From the NCBI RefSeq assembly GCF_036192275.1, contig NZ_CP108088.1, forward strand, positions 8,976,001 through 9,040,000: a DNA stretch of 64,000 nucleotides, read 5' to 3'. The position numbers were made by a program, and so were the translations under genes. The DNA is from Streptomyces sp. NBC_00250. Its GTDB lineage: Bacteria > Actinomycetota > Actinomycetes > Streptomycetales > Streptomycetaceae. The notes below the pieces were generated by a model. The model was not told the origin of the DNA, made no database searches, and saw only the letters and a list, made by a program, of their open reading frames with translations. Below are positions 34,277-42,733 of the stretch, in pieces (the stretch's first letter is position 1; every line of letters begins with the position of its first letter).

Positions 34277-34530
34277 GCACCCCATGGACGCCGCAGTTCG
34301 AGGAAGCGCTGCGCGCGCACCTTCCCCTCCTCCCGGCGGACCAGGACCTGGCAGCCCACGCCCGGCTGGCCACGCTGGGCCTCGACTCACTGGCCACGGT
34401 GCAGCTGCTGGTCGGCCTGGAGGACGCGCTCGACGTACTCATCCCCGACGAGCTCCTCACCCCGGAGAACTTCGCCACGCCCGCCGCCCTCTGGACGGCG
34501 GTCGGAGGACTGCTGGCGCCGCAGCCGTGA
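34273..34530 (+). CDS. Stand-alone acyl carrier protein
   Basis: An 85-residue carrier protein. The phosphopantetheine Ser39 is in LATLGLDSLATVQLLVGLED, followed by the LIPDELLTPENFATPAALW loop and helix. The GTG start overlaps the decarboxylase fusion stop by four bases, and its stop overlaps the condensation gene. Ligase, decarboxylase and carrier in this order match the VinN-VinO-VinL logic of beta-amino-acid pathways. Confidence 0.9.
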   Translation: MSTPWTPQFEEALRAHLPLLPADQDLAAHARLATLGLDSLATVQLLVGLEDALDVLIPDELLTPENFATPAALWTAVGGLLAPQP

Positions 34531-35912
34531 ACGACACCCTCGACCGCACCGGGGAGCACCAGGTCCTCGTCACCTCGGCCCGCGACGGACAGGCGCCGCT
34601 CACCTGGGCGCAGCGCCTCCAGTGGGACGACACCGAGTGGCTGAAGCCGCACGACCACTACTACAACCAGTACCGGGTGCTGGCCGTCCCCGAGGGCTGC
34701 GGACCGCCCGAACTCCTGGAGTGTCTGCGGGTGGTGATGAGTCGGCACGAGAGTCTGCGCACCAGGTTCCCGCTGGACGCCGACGGCACCCCCCGGCAGC
34801 GGCTCTCCGCCGCGGACGAACTGGCCGTGCCCGTCTACCGGGCCGTCGACCCCGACCGGGACCCGGCGGCCGCGGTGAGCGAGCTGGCCGCGCGGCTGCG
34901 CGGCCGAAGTTTCGACCTCACCCACGAACTGCCCCTGCGATGCGCGGTCCTGGAACACGACGGCAGGCCCCGGCATCTGGTCCTGGTCGTCTCCCACGTG
35001 GCCATCGACCACACCGGGCTCGGCCTGCTGACCGACGAGCTGGAGTCGCTGCTCTCCGGCCGCACCACCCCGGCGGAGCTGCAGCCCGTCGGCCGCCGGC
35101 CCTTCGAACAGGCCGCCGAAGAGGCGGGGGCGGTGAGCCGACGCCGTTCCGCCGCCGCGCTCGACTACTGGGCCGAGATCCTCCGCGCCGCCCCGGCCAC
35201 CACCTTCGACCCGCCCGGCGGGGCCCCGCCGCCGCTCGACGACCCGCTCCGCTTCGGCCAGGTCAGCATGAGCTCACCCGCTCTCACCCGCGCCTGCCGC
35301 ACCGTCGCGGACCGGCTCGGGGTCAGCGGCACCACCGTCGTGATGGCCGCGCTCAACGCCGTCCTGGGCGGCCTCACCGGCCGCGAGCGGGTGCCGCTCA
35401 AACTCATCGCCTCGAACCGGGGCCCGGCCGAGCTGCGCACCACCGTCGGCATCACCATCGCCAGCTGCGTGACGCTGGTGCCCACCGGCGGTAGGAGCTT
35501 CGCGGAGATCGTCCGGGACACCGGGCACGCGGCCCTGCGTGCCTACCGCAAGGTGCCGTGCGACACGGTCCTGCTGTCGGCCCTGCGCGCGGAGGTGGCC
35601 GCGGAACGCGGAGTGCCGCGCATCGACCTCGCGTGCGGCTTCAACGACCTGCGTGCCGCCCGGCCGCCGTCCGGCGACCCCGCGGACGGCGGCGCTCACG
35701 CCGGCCCGGCGGCCCCGACCCGCTTCACCTGGGACGGCAACCGTCCCCGCCAGGAGGTCACCCTCTGGTACTGGGTGAACGAGGTGGACGGTGTCGACGT
35801 CCACCACGCCCTGGTCGACCTCTGGTACCTCCCGGCGGAGCGCACCGAGGAACTGCTGCGGAACGTGGAGCGGATCGTGGTCGAGGCCGCGGGAGAGAGC
35901 ACCCCCGGATGA
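34527..35912 (+). CDS. Stand-alone NRPS condensation-domain protein
   Basis: A 461-residue condensation domain. It starts with LTWAQRLQWDDTEWLKPHDH, in the position of the usual C1 motif. The active-site motif HHxxxDG appears as S156-H157-VAI-D161-H162. The catalytic second His and the Asp are kept, but the first His and the Gly are changed. MSRHESLRTRF is the C2 motif. It should join the acyl group on the carrier protein at 34273 to an amine or another carrier-bound acceptor, perhaps the amino cyclitol or the PCP of the A-PCP protein. It ends the operon and converges on the HAD gene. Confidence 0.85.
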   Translation: MNDTLDRTGEHQVLVTSARDGQAPLTWAQRLQWDDTEWLKPHDHYYNQYRVLAVPEGCGPPELLECLRVVMSRHESLRTRFPLDADGTPRQRLSAADELAVPVYRAVDPDRDPAAAVSELAARLRGRSFDLTHELPLRCAVLEHDGRPRHLVLVVSHVAIDHTGLGLLTDELESLLSGRTTPAELQPVGRRPFEQAAEEAGAVSRRRSAAALDYWAEILRAAPATTFDPPGGAPPPLDDPLRFGQVSMSSPALTRACRTVADRLGVSGTTVVMAALNAVLGGLTGRERVPLKLIASNRGPAELRTTVGITIASCVTLVPTGGRSFAEIVRDTGHAALRAYRKVPCDTVLLSALRAEVAAERGVPRIDLACGFNDLRAARPPSGDPADGGAHAGPAAPTRFTWDGNRPRQEVTLWYWVNEVDGVDVHHALVDLWYLPAERTEELLRNVERIVVEAAGESTPG

Positions 35913-35974
35913 CCGGCCCGACAGCCGTCCGCCGGGCCGGGAACCGCGCCCCCTGAGCCGTACCGCCACCGACG

Positions 35975-36013
35975 CACGCCGCCGACCGCCCCTCCCGGGC
36001 GGCCGGCGGCGTG
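35975..36013. terminator. Bidirectional hairpin between converging operons
   Basis: A 17-bp stem with one mismatch (CACGCCGCCG... / ...CGGCGGCGTG) and a five-base loop, placed between the ends of the condensation gene and the minus-strand cyclitol operon. Confidence 0.75.
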
Positions 36014-36030
36014 CCGGCTTCCCGGCCCCG

Positions 36031-36714
36031 CTACGACACGGCCTCCGCCCGTCCGGCCCGACCGGACCATGCGGCGGCGACCCCAGGGACCTCGGCCAGG
36101 GACGCCACCACCACGTCGGCACCGGCCAGTTGGGCGGCGGTGTGGGTGGTGGTCAACCCGATGACGAACATCCCGGCCTCCCGCCCCGCCGCGACACCGA
36201 CCGGCGCGTCCTCCACGACGACGCACGCACCCGGATCCACGCCCAGCGCCACGGCCGCGGCGAGATAGCTCTCCGGGTCGGGCTTGCCGCGCCGGACGTG
36301 GTCGGCGGCGACCAGGACCTCCGGGCTGGGCAGGCCGACGGCGCTCAGCCTGCCGGTCATCAGGAGACTCGGACCGGAGGTGACGGCGGCCCACCGGCCG
36401 CTCGGCAGCCCGCGGAGCAGCTCGGGCGCACCCGGCACGGGATGCAGCAGCCCGACTCCCTCGGCCTCCAGCTCCTGGATCCGCACGGTCACCCGCGGGA
36501 TGTCCTCGGGGCGGAAGAACAACGGGACGACCTCGCTGTCCCGGCGCCCGTGGCACACCGACAGGATGGCCTGTGCGTCCGCGCCGAACTCGGCGGCGAC
36601 GCGCTTCCACACGCTGACGATGAGGCCGCTGGAGTCGACGAGCGTGCCGTCGATGTCGAAGAGGAAGTACGGCCCCTCCGTCGGCCCCCCGCCGTCCGGG
36701 GTCCGCGCGCTCAT
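36031..36714 (-). CDS. HAD-superfamily phosphatase (beta-phosphoglucomutase-like)
   Basis: A 227-residue HAD hydrolase. Motif I FDIDGTLVDSSG carries the nucleophile Asp and the acid/base Asp; motif II is AAVTSGPS; motif III/IV is RGKPDPESYLAAA followed by VVEDAPVGVAAGREAG. The cap domain is between. It is the last gene of the minus-strand cyclitol operon and overlaps the epimerase gene by four bases. A C7-cyclitol or sugar phosphate is the likely substrate. Confidence 0.88.
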   Translation of the reverse strand: MSARTPDGGGPTEGPYFLFDIDGTLVDSSGLIVSVWKRVAAEFGADAQAILSVCHGRRDSEVVPLFFRPEDIPRVTVRIQELEAEGVGLLHPVPGAPELLRGLPSGRWAAVTSGPSLLMTGRLSAVGLPSPEVLVAADHVRRGKPDPESYLAAAVALGVDPGACVVVEDAPVGVAAGREAGMFVIGLTTTHTAAQLAGADVVVASLAEVPGVAAAWSGRAGRAEAVS

Positions 36715-37385
36715 GCGTCCGCCGCGAGCGCGCTCAGCCGGCGGTACGCCGCCTCGACGCCCTCGGGGTCACGGAACAGCGCGGAGGCGACGATCAGCCG
36801 GTCGGCGCCGGCCTGCCGCAGGGCCGCGGCCCGCTCCGCGGTCACGCCGCCGTCCGCCGCGATCCGGATGTGTCCGAGCCCGCGTTCGTCGAGCGCGGCG
36901 CGCAGTCGGCGGATCTTCCCCACCGAATGAGGCAGGAAGTCGCTGGTGCCGGGGTTGACCGCCATCACGACGACCTGCTCGACCTGGTGCGCGACCTCTT
37001 CGACGGCCGACAGAGGCGAGCCCGGGTTGAGCACGACGCCGCTCGCGACGCCCGCGGTCTCCAGGTCCCGCAGCAGCCGCCCGATGTGCGGGGTGCCCTC
37101 GACGTGCACCGACACGAGGTCGACGCCCGCGCCCACCAGCGCGTCGATGTGCCGGTCGGGACGGTCGACCTGGAGGTGCACGTCGAGTCGCCGGTCGAAG
37201 GCCTTGCGTACGGCGCCGACCGCCTTCATGCCGAAGCTGATGTCGGAGACGAACGTCCCGTCCATCACGTCCAGGTGCAGCAGGTCGGCGTCGGTCCGGG
37301 CGACATCGGCGACGGCCTGCCCGTAGGCGAGCGGATCGGCGCCGAACAGGCCGGGCACGATGGACGCGTGGTGCGGTACAGCCAT
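36711..37385 (-). CDS. Ribulose-phosphate 3-epimerase family protein
   Basis: A 224-residue TIM-barrel protein. ASIVPGLFGADPLAYGQAVA opens it, LLHLDVMDGTFVSDISFG supplies the metal-binding His/Asp, and VNPGTSDFLPHSVGKIRRL and RIAADGGVTAERA complete the family signature. The ATG at 37385 has a GGAGAAC site. As a biosynthetic-cluster copy it probably adjusts the pentose-phosphate pool toward sedoheptulose 7-phosphate, the EEVS substrate. A role on a cluster intermediate is also possible. Confidence 0.88.
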   Translation of the reverse strand: MAVPHHASIVPGLFGADPLAYGQAVADVARTDADLLHLDVMDGTFVSDISFGMKAVGAVRKAFDRRLDVHLQVDRPDRHIDALVGAGVDLVSVHVEGTPHIGRLLRDLETAGVASGVVLNPGSPLSAVEEVAHQVEQVVVMAVNPGTSDFLPHSVGKIRRLRAALDERGLGHIRIAADGGVTAERAAALRQAGADRLIVASALFRDPEGVEAAYRRLSALAADA

Positions 37386-37446
37386 GGGGGTTCTCCTCGT
37401 GATTCGGGGGAAGGGGGCGAGAGTTCCGTTCCGCGGGCGAGCGCGG

Positions 37447-38541
37447 TCAGCCGGTGACCGACAGCACCCGGGAGACGACCAGGTCGACATCCCCGTCGCT
37501 CATGTCGGGGCGCAGGGGCAGACAGAGCGCGTTCTGCGCCAGCAGGTCCGCGTGCGGGAACGCGCCGTCGTCGAAGGCGTACGCGGCGAACGCCGGCTGC
37601 CGGGCGATCGGCACCGGGTAGCGCACCACGGCGTCGATCCCCGAAGCGCGCAGCGCGGCCAGGGTGGCGTCCCGGTCCGGAACCAGCAACTGGTACATGT
37701 GGAAGACGTGCTCCGGTCCGGCCACCGGCACCCGCACGGCGGAGCTCTCCGCCAGCGCGGCGGTGTACCGGGCGGCGAGCGCGCGCCGCGCCCGGTTCCA
37801 GGCGTCCAGACGAGGCAGTTTGTGGTCGAGGACCAGCGCCTGCACCGAGTCCATCCGGCTGCTGTAGCCGACTTCGACGTGGTGGTTCTGTTCTCGCTGG
37901 CCGAGGCCGCGCAGGACGCGCAGCCGCTCGGCGAGTTCCGCGGAGCCGGTCACCGCGGCGCCGGCGTCCCCGGCGGCGGCGAGGTTCTTCGACGGATGGA
38001 AGCTGAAGCAGCCGATCTCGCCGAAGGTGCCGACGGGTCGGCCCTTCCAGCGTGCACCGACGGCCTGGGCGCAGTCCTCGACGAGCTTCAGGCCCCGGTC
38101 CCGTACGAGGGCGGTCATCCGGTCCATGTCTAGGACCTCGCCGAACATGTGGACGGCGATCAGAGCCTTCGTCCGCGGGGTGATCGCGGCCTCGACCCGA
38201 TCGAGGTCCATCATGAAGTCGCCGTCCGTGCAGTCCACCAGCACGGGGGTGGCACCCACCCGGGCGATGGCGAGCACGGTGGAGTGGAACGTGTTGGCGA
38301 CGGTGATGACCTCGTCGCCCGGCCCCACCCCCAGCGCGTGGAGGGCGAGGACCAGGGCGTCCGTCCCCGAGTTGAGTCCGACGGCGTGCTCGGCCTCGAC
38401 GTACGCGGCGAAGGCCGCCTCGAACCGCTCCACCGGCTTGCCGAGGATGCAGTCGCCGGAGAGGAGGACCTCGGAGATCTGCCGACCGAGCGCGTCGATG
38501 TCGTCGAACTGGTCCGGATAGCCATAGCGGTGAACCAGCAT
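37447..38541 (-). CDS. DegT/DnrJ/EryC1-family PLP aminotransferase
   Basis: A 364-residue sugar aminotransferase. The PLP Lys185 lies in CFSFHPSKNLAAAGDAGA; Asp156 (LVEDCAQAVGA) should pair with the pyridine N; NSGTDALVLALHALG and VITVANTFHSTVLAI are standard. The family aminates keto-sugars or keto-cyclitols using glutamate or glutamine. Downstream of EEVS and the dehydrogenase, it probably installs the amino group of a C7N cyclitol. It stands in the middle of the minus-strand operon. Confidence 0.92.
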   Translation of the reverse strand: MLVHRYGYPDQFDDIDALGRQISEVLLSGDCILGKPVERFEAAFAAYVEAEHAVGLNSGTDALVLALHALGVGPGDEVITVANTFHSTVLAIARVGATPVLVDCTDGDFMMDLDRVEAAITPRTKALIAVHMFGEVLDMDRMTALVRDRGLKLVEDCAQAVGARWKGRPVGTFGEIGCFSFHPSKNLAAAGDAGAAVTGSAELAERLRVLRGLGQREQNHHVEVGYSSRMDSVQALVLDHKLPRLDAWNRARRALAARYTAALAESSAVRVPVAGPEHVFHMYQLLVPDRDATLAALRASGIDAVVRYPVPIARQPAFAAYAFDDGAFPHADLLAQNALCLPLRPDMSDGDVDLVVSRVLSVTG

Positions 38542-38580
38542 GGTGTCCTTTCGGTGTGTGCGTGGGGGCTCTTGCGGGGG

Positions 38581-39693
38581 TCAGCAGTGGTGGGGGATGT
38601 CAGCCACGGTGGTGTGCAGATCGGGGGCCCGGGTGGTGCCCGCCGGCATGGTGGGGTCGATGAGCACCTTCAGGTGCTCGCCGGTCAGCCGCAGGCCGGG
38701 CCGGTCGGCCGCCATCGACCGCAGCGCGGGGCCGGCCGCCTCCAGGGAGAGCACGTGGCTGAGCACCCGACCGAAGCGCTCCGGGTACGCGGCGAGCAGG
38801 TCCTGCGCCCGCAGCAGATGGCTGGGGGAGGTGCCGCGGTGACCGGTCAGGCGGACCCGCTTGCCCGAGGGCAGGGTGACCGGCCGCGCCCCGTCGGAGC
38901 GTGACACTCCGCACACGTTGGACCGGCGTACGGAGTTGAGGTCCAGATCGCCGGTGAGGGCATGCCGCGTTCCCGAGCCGAAGCCGCCGAACAGGTCGAT
39001 GGGGGCGTCCTCCTCGGCGGCTTCGGCGGCCTGCGTGAACGCCTCGCCCGCGGCCTCCCTCGGCAGGCAGACGAAGGCGGCCGTGACGCCGCCGGGCGCC
39101 CCGCCGGTGAGGCGGGTGGTCGCCAGCACCTCACGGCGCCGCAGATACTCCAGCCGCTCCCGCCGGGAATGGACCAGCACCGTGGTCACGCCTCGGATCT
39201 CGCCGACCAGCGCGGCCAGGACCGCCGTCGTACCGCTGCCCCACACGCCCACGGTGTGCGCCGGGCCGTCGGCGCCCAGCAGATCCCAGCCGTAGAGGAC
39301 GGCGCCCAGGGGCTCGGCGAGCACCGTGAGGTCGGCGACCAGGTCCGGGCGGGCCCGGACCAGGCCGCGCCGCACCAGGTCACCGGGGTCTTCCGGGTAG
39401 CGCCGCCGGAAGACGCCGTCGTACGAGTGACCGAGGATCCGGTCCTGGTCGGCGGGGTCCACCGGGTTGAACACCCCGCGTACGGGCCCCTCGGTCGCGC
39501 AGTGCTCGGCCAGCCCCTCGTGGCCGAGCACCGAGGCGCCGTCGGGGCGGACACCGCGCTGGATCTGGAGGTCCGTGCCGCAGATCCCCGCCCGCAGGAC
39601 GCGCAGCGATCCCCGGGCGCCGAACCGCTGCCGGTGAAGACGCAGACCGCCGTCTCCGGTGCGGGCCCACGACAGGTCGGTGACCTGGCTCAT
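38581..39693 (-). CDS. Medium-chain (zinc-type) alcohol/sugar dehydrogenase
   Basis: A 370-residue MDR-family dehydrogenase. The catalytic-zinc motif is GICGTDLQIQRG and GHEGLAEH; the Rossmann motif is VGVWGSGTTAVLAALVG. The four-Cys structural zinc loop is absent, as in several sugar dehydrogenases. The ATG at 39693 overlaps the EEVS stop by four bases. It could oxidise a cyclitol hydroxyl to the ketone used by the aminotransferase, as in other aminocyclitol pathways. Confidence 0.82.
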   Translation of the reverse strand: MSQVTDLSWARTGDGGLRLHRQRFGARGSLRVLRAGICGTDLQIQRGVRPDGASVLGHEGLAEHCATEGPVRGVFNPVDPADQDRILGHSYDGVFRRRYPEDPGDLVRRGLVRARPDLVADLTVLAEPLGAVLYGWDLLGADGPAHTVGVWGSGTTAVLAALVGEIRGVTTVLVHSRRERLEYLRRREVLATTRLTGGAPGGVTAAFVCLPREAAGEAFTQAAEAAEEDAPIDLFGGFGSGTRHALTGDLDLNSVRRSNVCGVSRSDGARPVTLPSGKRVRLTGHRGTSPSHLLRAQDLLAAYPERFGRVLSHVLSLEAAGPALRSMAADRPGLRLTGEHLKVLIDPTMPAGTTRAPDLHTTVADIPHHC

Positions 39694-40823
39694 GCCGCCG
39701 CTCCCGCCTCGTCGAGCAGCCGGTGCAACAGGGCGCTCGCTCGCCGCAGTTCGGCCTCGGCCACGCCGACGGCGAAGGAGCACTTCCCGATGCCGATGGG
39801 CAGCGGCAGGTTCTGCTCCCCGCCCCGGTGCCGTGTCGACTCCTGGAGGGCGTCCTGGAGGAACGGCACCTCGCAGAGTTCGTGCCGGACCGGCAGCCCC
39901 ACGCGGCGCAGCAGTGCCAGCACCCGGAGCGCCTCGTCCGCCCCCTGGAGACCCCGGCCGACGGCGAGCGCGCAGGACAGCGCCATGTCGACCGACACCG
40001 CCTCGCCGTGCAGCATCCCGGGCTGCGCCGCCATCTCCAGCGCCGGGCTGAAGGTGTGCCCGAAGTCGACCGCCCGCTGCAGGTCCTGCTCCCACAGGTT
40101 CGGTTCCAGCTCGGCCAGCATGCTGCCCACCGCGAGCCGTATCACCCGCTGCCCCTCGGGGCCGTCCAGCCTGCCGTCCACCAGCCGCTCGGCGTGCGCG
40201 TCCAGCAGGTCGAACAGCTCGGCGTCGGCGATCACCCCCATCTTGACGATCTCGGCCAGGCCGTTGGTGATGTGACGGGTGCTCAAGGTGCGGAGGAACC
40301 GCCGGTCGAGCAGGGTGTCGGAAGCCGCGTGGAAGGAGCCGAGGCGGTTCTTGTGCCCGTGGAAGTTGACCGCGGTCTTGACGCCGATCGCCGCGTCGAC
40401 CAGTCCGATCAGCGTGGTGGGTATCCGGACGTACGGGGTTCCGCGCCGGTAGAGGCCGGCCGCGAGGCCCACCAGGTCGGTCAGCACCCCGCCTCCGATG
40501 GCCACGATCGGGTCGCGGCGGGAGAGGGCCACGGAGTCGGCCGCCTCGGCGATCCGCTCGACCGACACCAGCGCCTTCGTCCGCTCACCGCCGGGAAGGG
40601 CGAGGACCGTCGGGGTCACCCCCCTGGCGCGGAAGTAACCTTCGATCTCCCCGGCCCGCTCCGCGAGGACCGTCTCGTCGACGACGATCAGGCGACGGTC
40701 GCCCGGAGCCGTCCGGGCGGCGCGGGCGAGCGCGTCGTTCTCCGGCGACAGCACGTCCTCCGTCTCCGCCACGCGGTAGGAGACGTCCAGACTGGCGTGG
40801 ACCGTCCAAGTCCTGTCACTCAT
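39690..40823 (-). CDS. Sedoheptulose 7-phosphate cyclase, 2-epi-5-epi-valiolone synthase type
   Basis: A 377-residue dehydroquinate-synthase-fold enzyme. GGGVLTDLVGLAAGLYRRGT, PYVRIPTTLIGLVDAAIG and VKTAVNFHGHKNRLGSFHA are characteristic of the EEVS branch (AcbC, ValA and relatives). So are ELEPNLWEQDLQRAVDFGHT, FSPALEMAAQPGMLHGEAV and a C-terminal TRHRGGEQNLPLPIGIG. Metal ligands are in the EIVK and HTFS/HGEAV segments. It should convert sedoheptulose 7-phosphate to 2-epi-5-epi-valiolone, the C7 cyclitol core. Assignment as EEVS rather than another branch rests on remembered motifs. Confidence 0.88.
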   Translation of the reverse strand: MSDRTWTVHASLDVSYRVAETEDVLSPENDALARAARTAPGDRRLIVVDETVLAERAGEIEGYFRARGVTPTVLALPGGERTKALVSVERIAEAADSVALSRRDPIVAIGGGVLTDLVGLAAGLYRRGTPYVRIPTTLIGLVDAAIGVKTAVNFHGHKNRLGSFHAASDTLLDRRFLRTLSTRHITNGLAEIVKMGVIADAELFDLLDAHAERLVDGRLDGPEGQRVIRLAVGSMLAELEPNLWEQDLQRAVDFGHTFSPALEMAAQPGMLHGEAVSVDMALSCALAVGRGLQGADEALRVLALLRRVGLPVRHELCEVPFLQDALQESTRHRGGEQNLPLPIGIGKCSFAVGVAEAELRRASALLHRLLDEAGAAA

Positions 40824-41905
40824 GGTGTGTGTTCACTCCCGTCGACAAGTCCGCGTGCGTGGATTCCCGCGCCGCGCAGCGCGCACAGTCCGTCCGAGCG
40901 CCCCCGGAGGATCCGCGGGGCGAAGTAGTCCGGGTCCCGCTCCGAGATGCCGTACAGGCCCAGCCGGTCGAGGTTGCCCCGCAGGCCGGCCAGGTACGGC
41001 TCGCCGAGCCCGTCCACGACTCCGCCGGTCAGCACCGTGTACTCGACCTGCGGGTTGAGGCAGGCCTGGGCGAGGAGCACCTCGGCCAGTGGCGCGGTCA
41101 CGGCGTCGAGGAGCCGGAGGGCGCCGCCGTGCCCCGCGGTCACCGCACGACCGAACGCGGCGAGCGCCCCGGCCGTCGCCACCGTGTCCGGGTCCCCGCC
41201 CCAGTCGGAAGCGGGCACCCGGCGCAGGACGCCCTCGATCCCGCGTCCCGAGGCGAACGCGCTGACGTGACCCGGTGCCCCGCAGTCGCAGTCGGCGGCC
41301 ACCGGCGCGCCGTCCCACTCCATGCGGGAGGGCAGGTGCCCCACCTCGCCCTGGAGGCCGTACCGCCGGTCCCTCGGGATGTGGCCGGTGGCGAGGTCGA
41401 TGGTCCGGTAGGCGATGCCGGTGCTCACGGTGAGCGCGGCCGCCGTTCGGCTCTGGTCCAGGGCGTCGTCCTTCAGCAGGGCGAACGCGAGTGCGGAGAC
41501 GTCGTTCAGGACCGCCCAGGTCACCTCCGGGCGGCGGGCGGACAGTTCGGCGGTGGGGCGCCAGTCGGTGGCCTCGGCTCCGAAGAGGGGCGCGCCGCCC
41601 AGCACCCGGCCGGTGCGGTCGTCCATGGCGGCGCCCAGGGAGACCGCGCAGAGGTCGATCGGCGCCGGCCACTCGGCGCGCAGCTCGTCGACGGTGTCCA
41701 CGATCCAGTCGGTCATCCGCCGCTGGACGCCGGCCGCGGGTCCCCGCGTGCTCCGGGTGGTGACGGCCGGTTGTCTGCGGAGCCCCTCGACGGTGTCGCC
41801 GCCGGTCAGCACGCCGGCTCTGAACCACGTGCCGCCGAGGTCGAGGACGACGACCGGCCGGTCGTTCGCCCGTGCCCGGGAGACGGAGAACGGCCGAGCG
41901 GTCAC
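40820..41905 (-). CDS. ROK-family sugar/cyclitol kinase
   Basis: A 361-residue ROK kinase. The phosphate-binding motif is VVVLDLGGTWFRAGVL and the ROK zinc motif is CDCGAPGHVSAFASGRGIE (Cys-x-Cys-x-x-x-x-His). LQGEVGHLPS holds the typical Gly-His. GTG at 41905 overlaps the 6PGL stop; the stop overlaps the EEVS start. It probably phosphorylates the cyclitol, or a hexose that feeds the pentose-phosphate route. Confidence 0.9.
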   Translation of the reverse strand: MTARPFSVSRARANDRPVVVLDLGGTWFRAGVLTGGDTVEGLRRQPAVTTRSTRGPAAGVQRRMTDWIVDTVDELRAEWPAPIDLCAVSLGAAMDDRTGRVLGGAPLFGAEATDWRPTAELSARRPEVTWAVLNDVSALAFALLKDDALDQSRTAAALTVSTGIAYRTIDLATGHIPRDRRYGLQGEVGHLPSRMEWDGAPVAADCDCGAPGHVSAFASGRGIEGVLRRVPASDWGGDPDTVATAGALAAFGRAVTAGHGGALRLLDAVTAPLAEVLLAQACLNPQVEYTVLTGGVVDGLGEPYLAGLRGNLDRLGLYGISERDPDYFAPRILRGRSDGLCALRGAGIHARGLVDGSEHTP

Positions 41906-42600
41906 CGGCCCTGGCCAGCGGCGTCGTCGTCCAGCAGGAGCAGGCCGTCGGAGCCGAGGAAGGTGCGCGTGGCGAAGGTGTCGGCCGTACCGGACCGGAC
42001 CTTCTCGACCGCCTCGGCCTTCGCCCCGCCGGTCGCGAGCACCACGCGGGTCTCCGCGCCGCTGAGCGACCGGAGCGTCTGCGTCATGCGGACGGCGCCG
42101 TCGGCGGTGGTCGTGACCTGCGCGCCGGACGCGTCCTGCGGGTCGTACCGGTCGTGGAACAGCGACGCCAGGTGCCCGTCGGGGCCCAGCTGGAGCAGGA
42201 CGACGTCCGCGCTGCCGTCCGGTGTCAGCGTCCGCAGCAGCTTGGCGTAGTCGGCCGCGGCTGTCCCGGGGTCGGCGGCACGTACGGGCATGGGGTGGCG
42301 CCGGTCCTCGGGCACCGACGCCGGGTCGAGCAGCGTCCGGCAGATCATTCCCCAGTTCGAGCCGGTCTCCGTGTGCGGCAGCACCCGGTCGTCGGTCTGC
42401 ACGACCTGGACCGAGCCCCAGGGCACGTCCATGGCGGCGAGCAGCCGGTAGGTGTCCACCGGTGTGTTCCCGCCGGTGAGCGCGAGGACGCACTCGCCAC
42501 GTCGGGAGACGGCCTTCCCAATGGCGTCCGCGACGGTCGAAGCCGCATTCGCGGAAGCCGCTTCGGCAGTGGTGAAACAGCGTATGGACGAGGTGGTCAA
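41902..42600 (-). CDS. 6-phosphogluconolactonase (SugarP_isomerase family)
   Basis: A 232-residue homologue of 6-phosphogluconolactonase/glucosamine-6-phosphate isomerase. The motifs are VLALTGGNTPVDTYRLL, VVQTDDRVLPHTETGSNWG, and LLQLGPDGHLASLFHD. TTG at 42600 is the likely start because GGGAGG lies just upstream and no better start is near. As first gene of the operon it would raise flux into the oxidative pentose-phosphate pathway and thus toward the EEVS substrate. Confidence 0.85.
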   Translation of the reverse strand: MTTSSIRCFTTAEAASANAASTVADAIGKAVSRRGECVLALTGGNTPVDTYRLLAAMDVPWGSVQVVQTDDRVLPHTETGSNWGMICRTLLDPASVPEDRRHPMPVRAADPGTAAADYAKLLRTLTPDGSADVVLLQLGPDGHLASLFHDRYDPQDASGAQVTTTADGAVRMTQTLRSLSGAETRVVLATGGAKAEAVEKVRSGTADTFATRTFLGSDGLLLLDDDAAGQGR

Positions 42601-42679
42601 TTCAGCCTCCCGAGACTGGGTGAGGTTTTCTCCAATTGGCCCCGACAGTACTGCCGAAGGCCGGTTCCCGGAATTGACT

Positions 42680-42688
42680 CAGTTGAAC
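42680..42688. promoter_or_regulatory. StrR-type half-site in the divergent 6PGL/NAT promoter
   Basis: CAGTTGAAC; a weaker copy CTGTTGAAC follows at 42697-42705. The 133-base gap separates divergent genes, so both could be controlled here. A left half with 11-base spacing is not seen. Confidence 0.45.
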
Positions 42689-42733
42689 GGAAGTCTCTGT
42701 TGAACCGAGCATGCACCTGTTAACTTGCAGGTT

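Noticed and set aside
39690..40823. Aminodehydroquinate synthase (AHBA pathway) as identity of the cyclase
   Set aside because: The RRGTPYVRIPTT, ELEPNLWE and NLPLPIGIG segments fit the EEVS branch better, and no AHBA partner genes (dehydratase, aminoDAHP synthase) are present.
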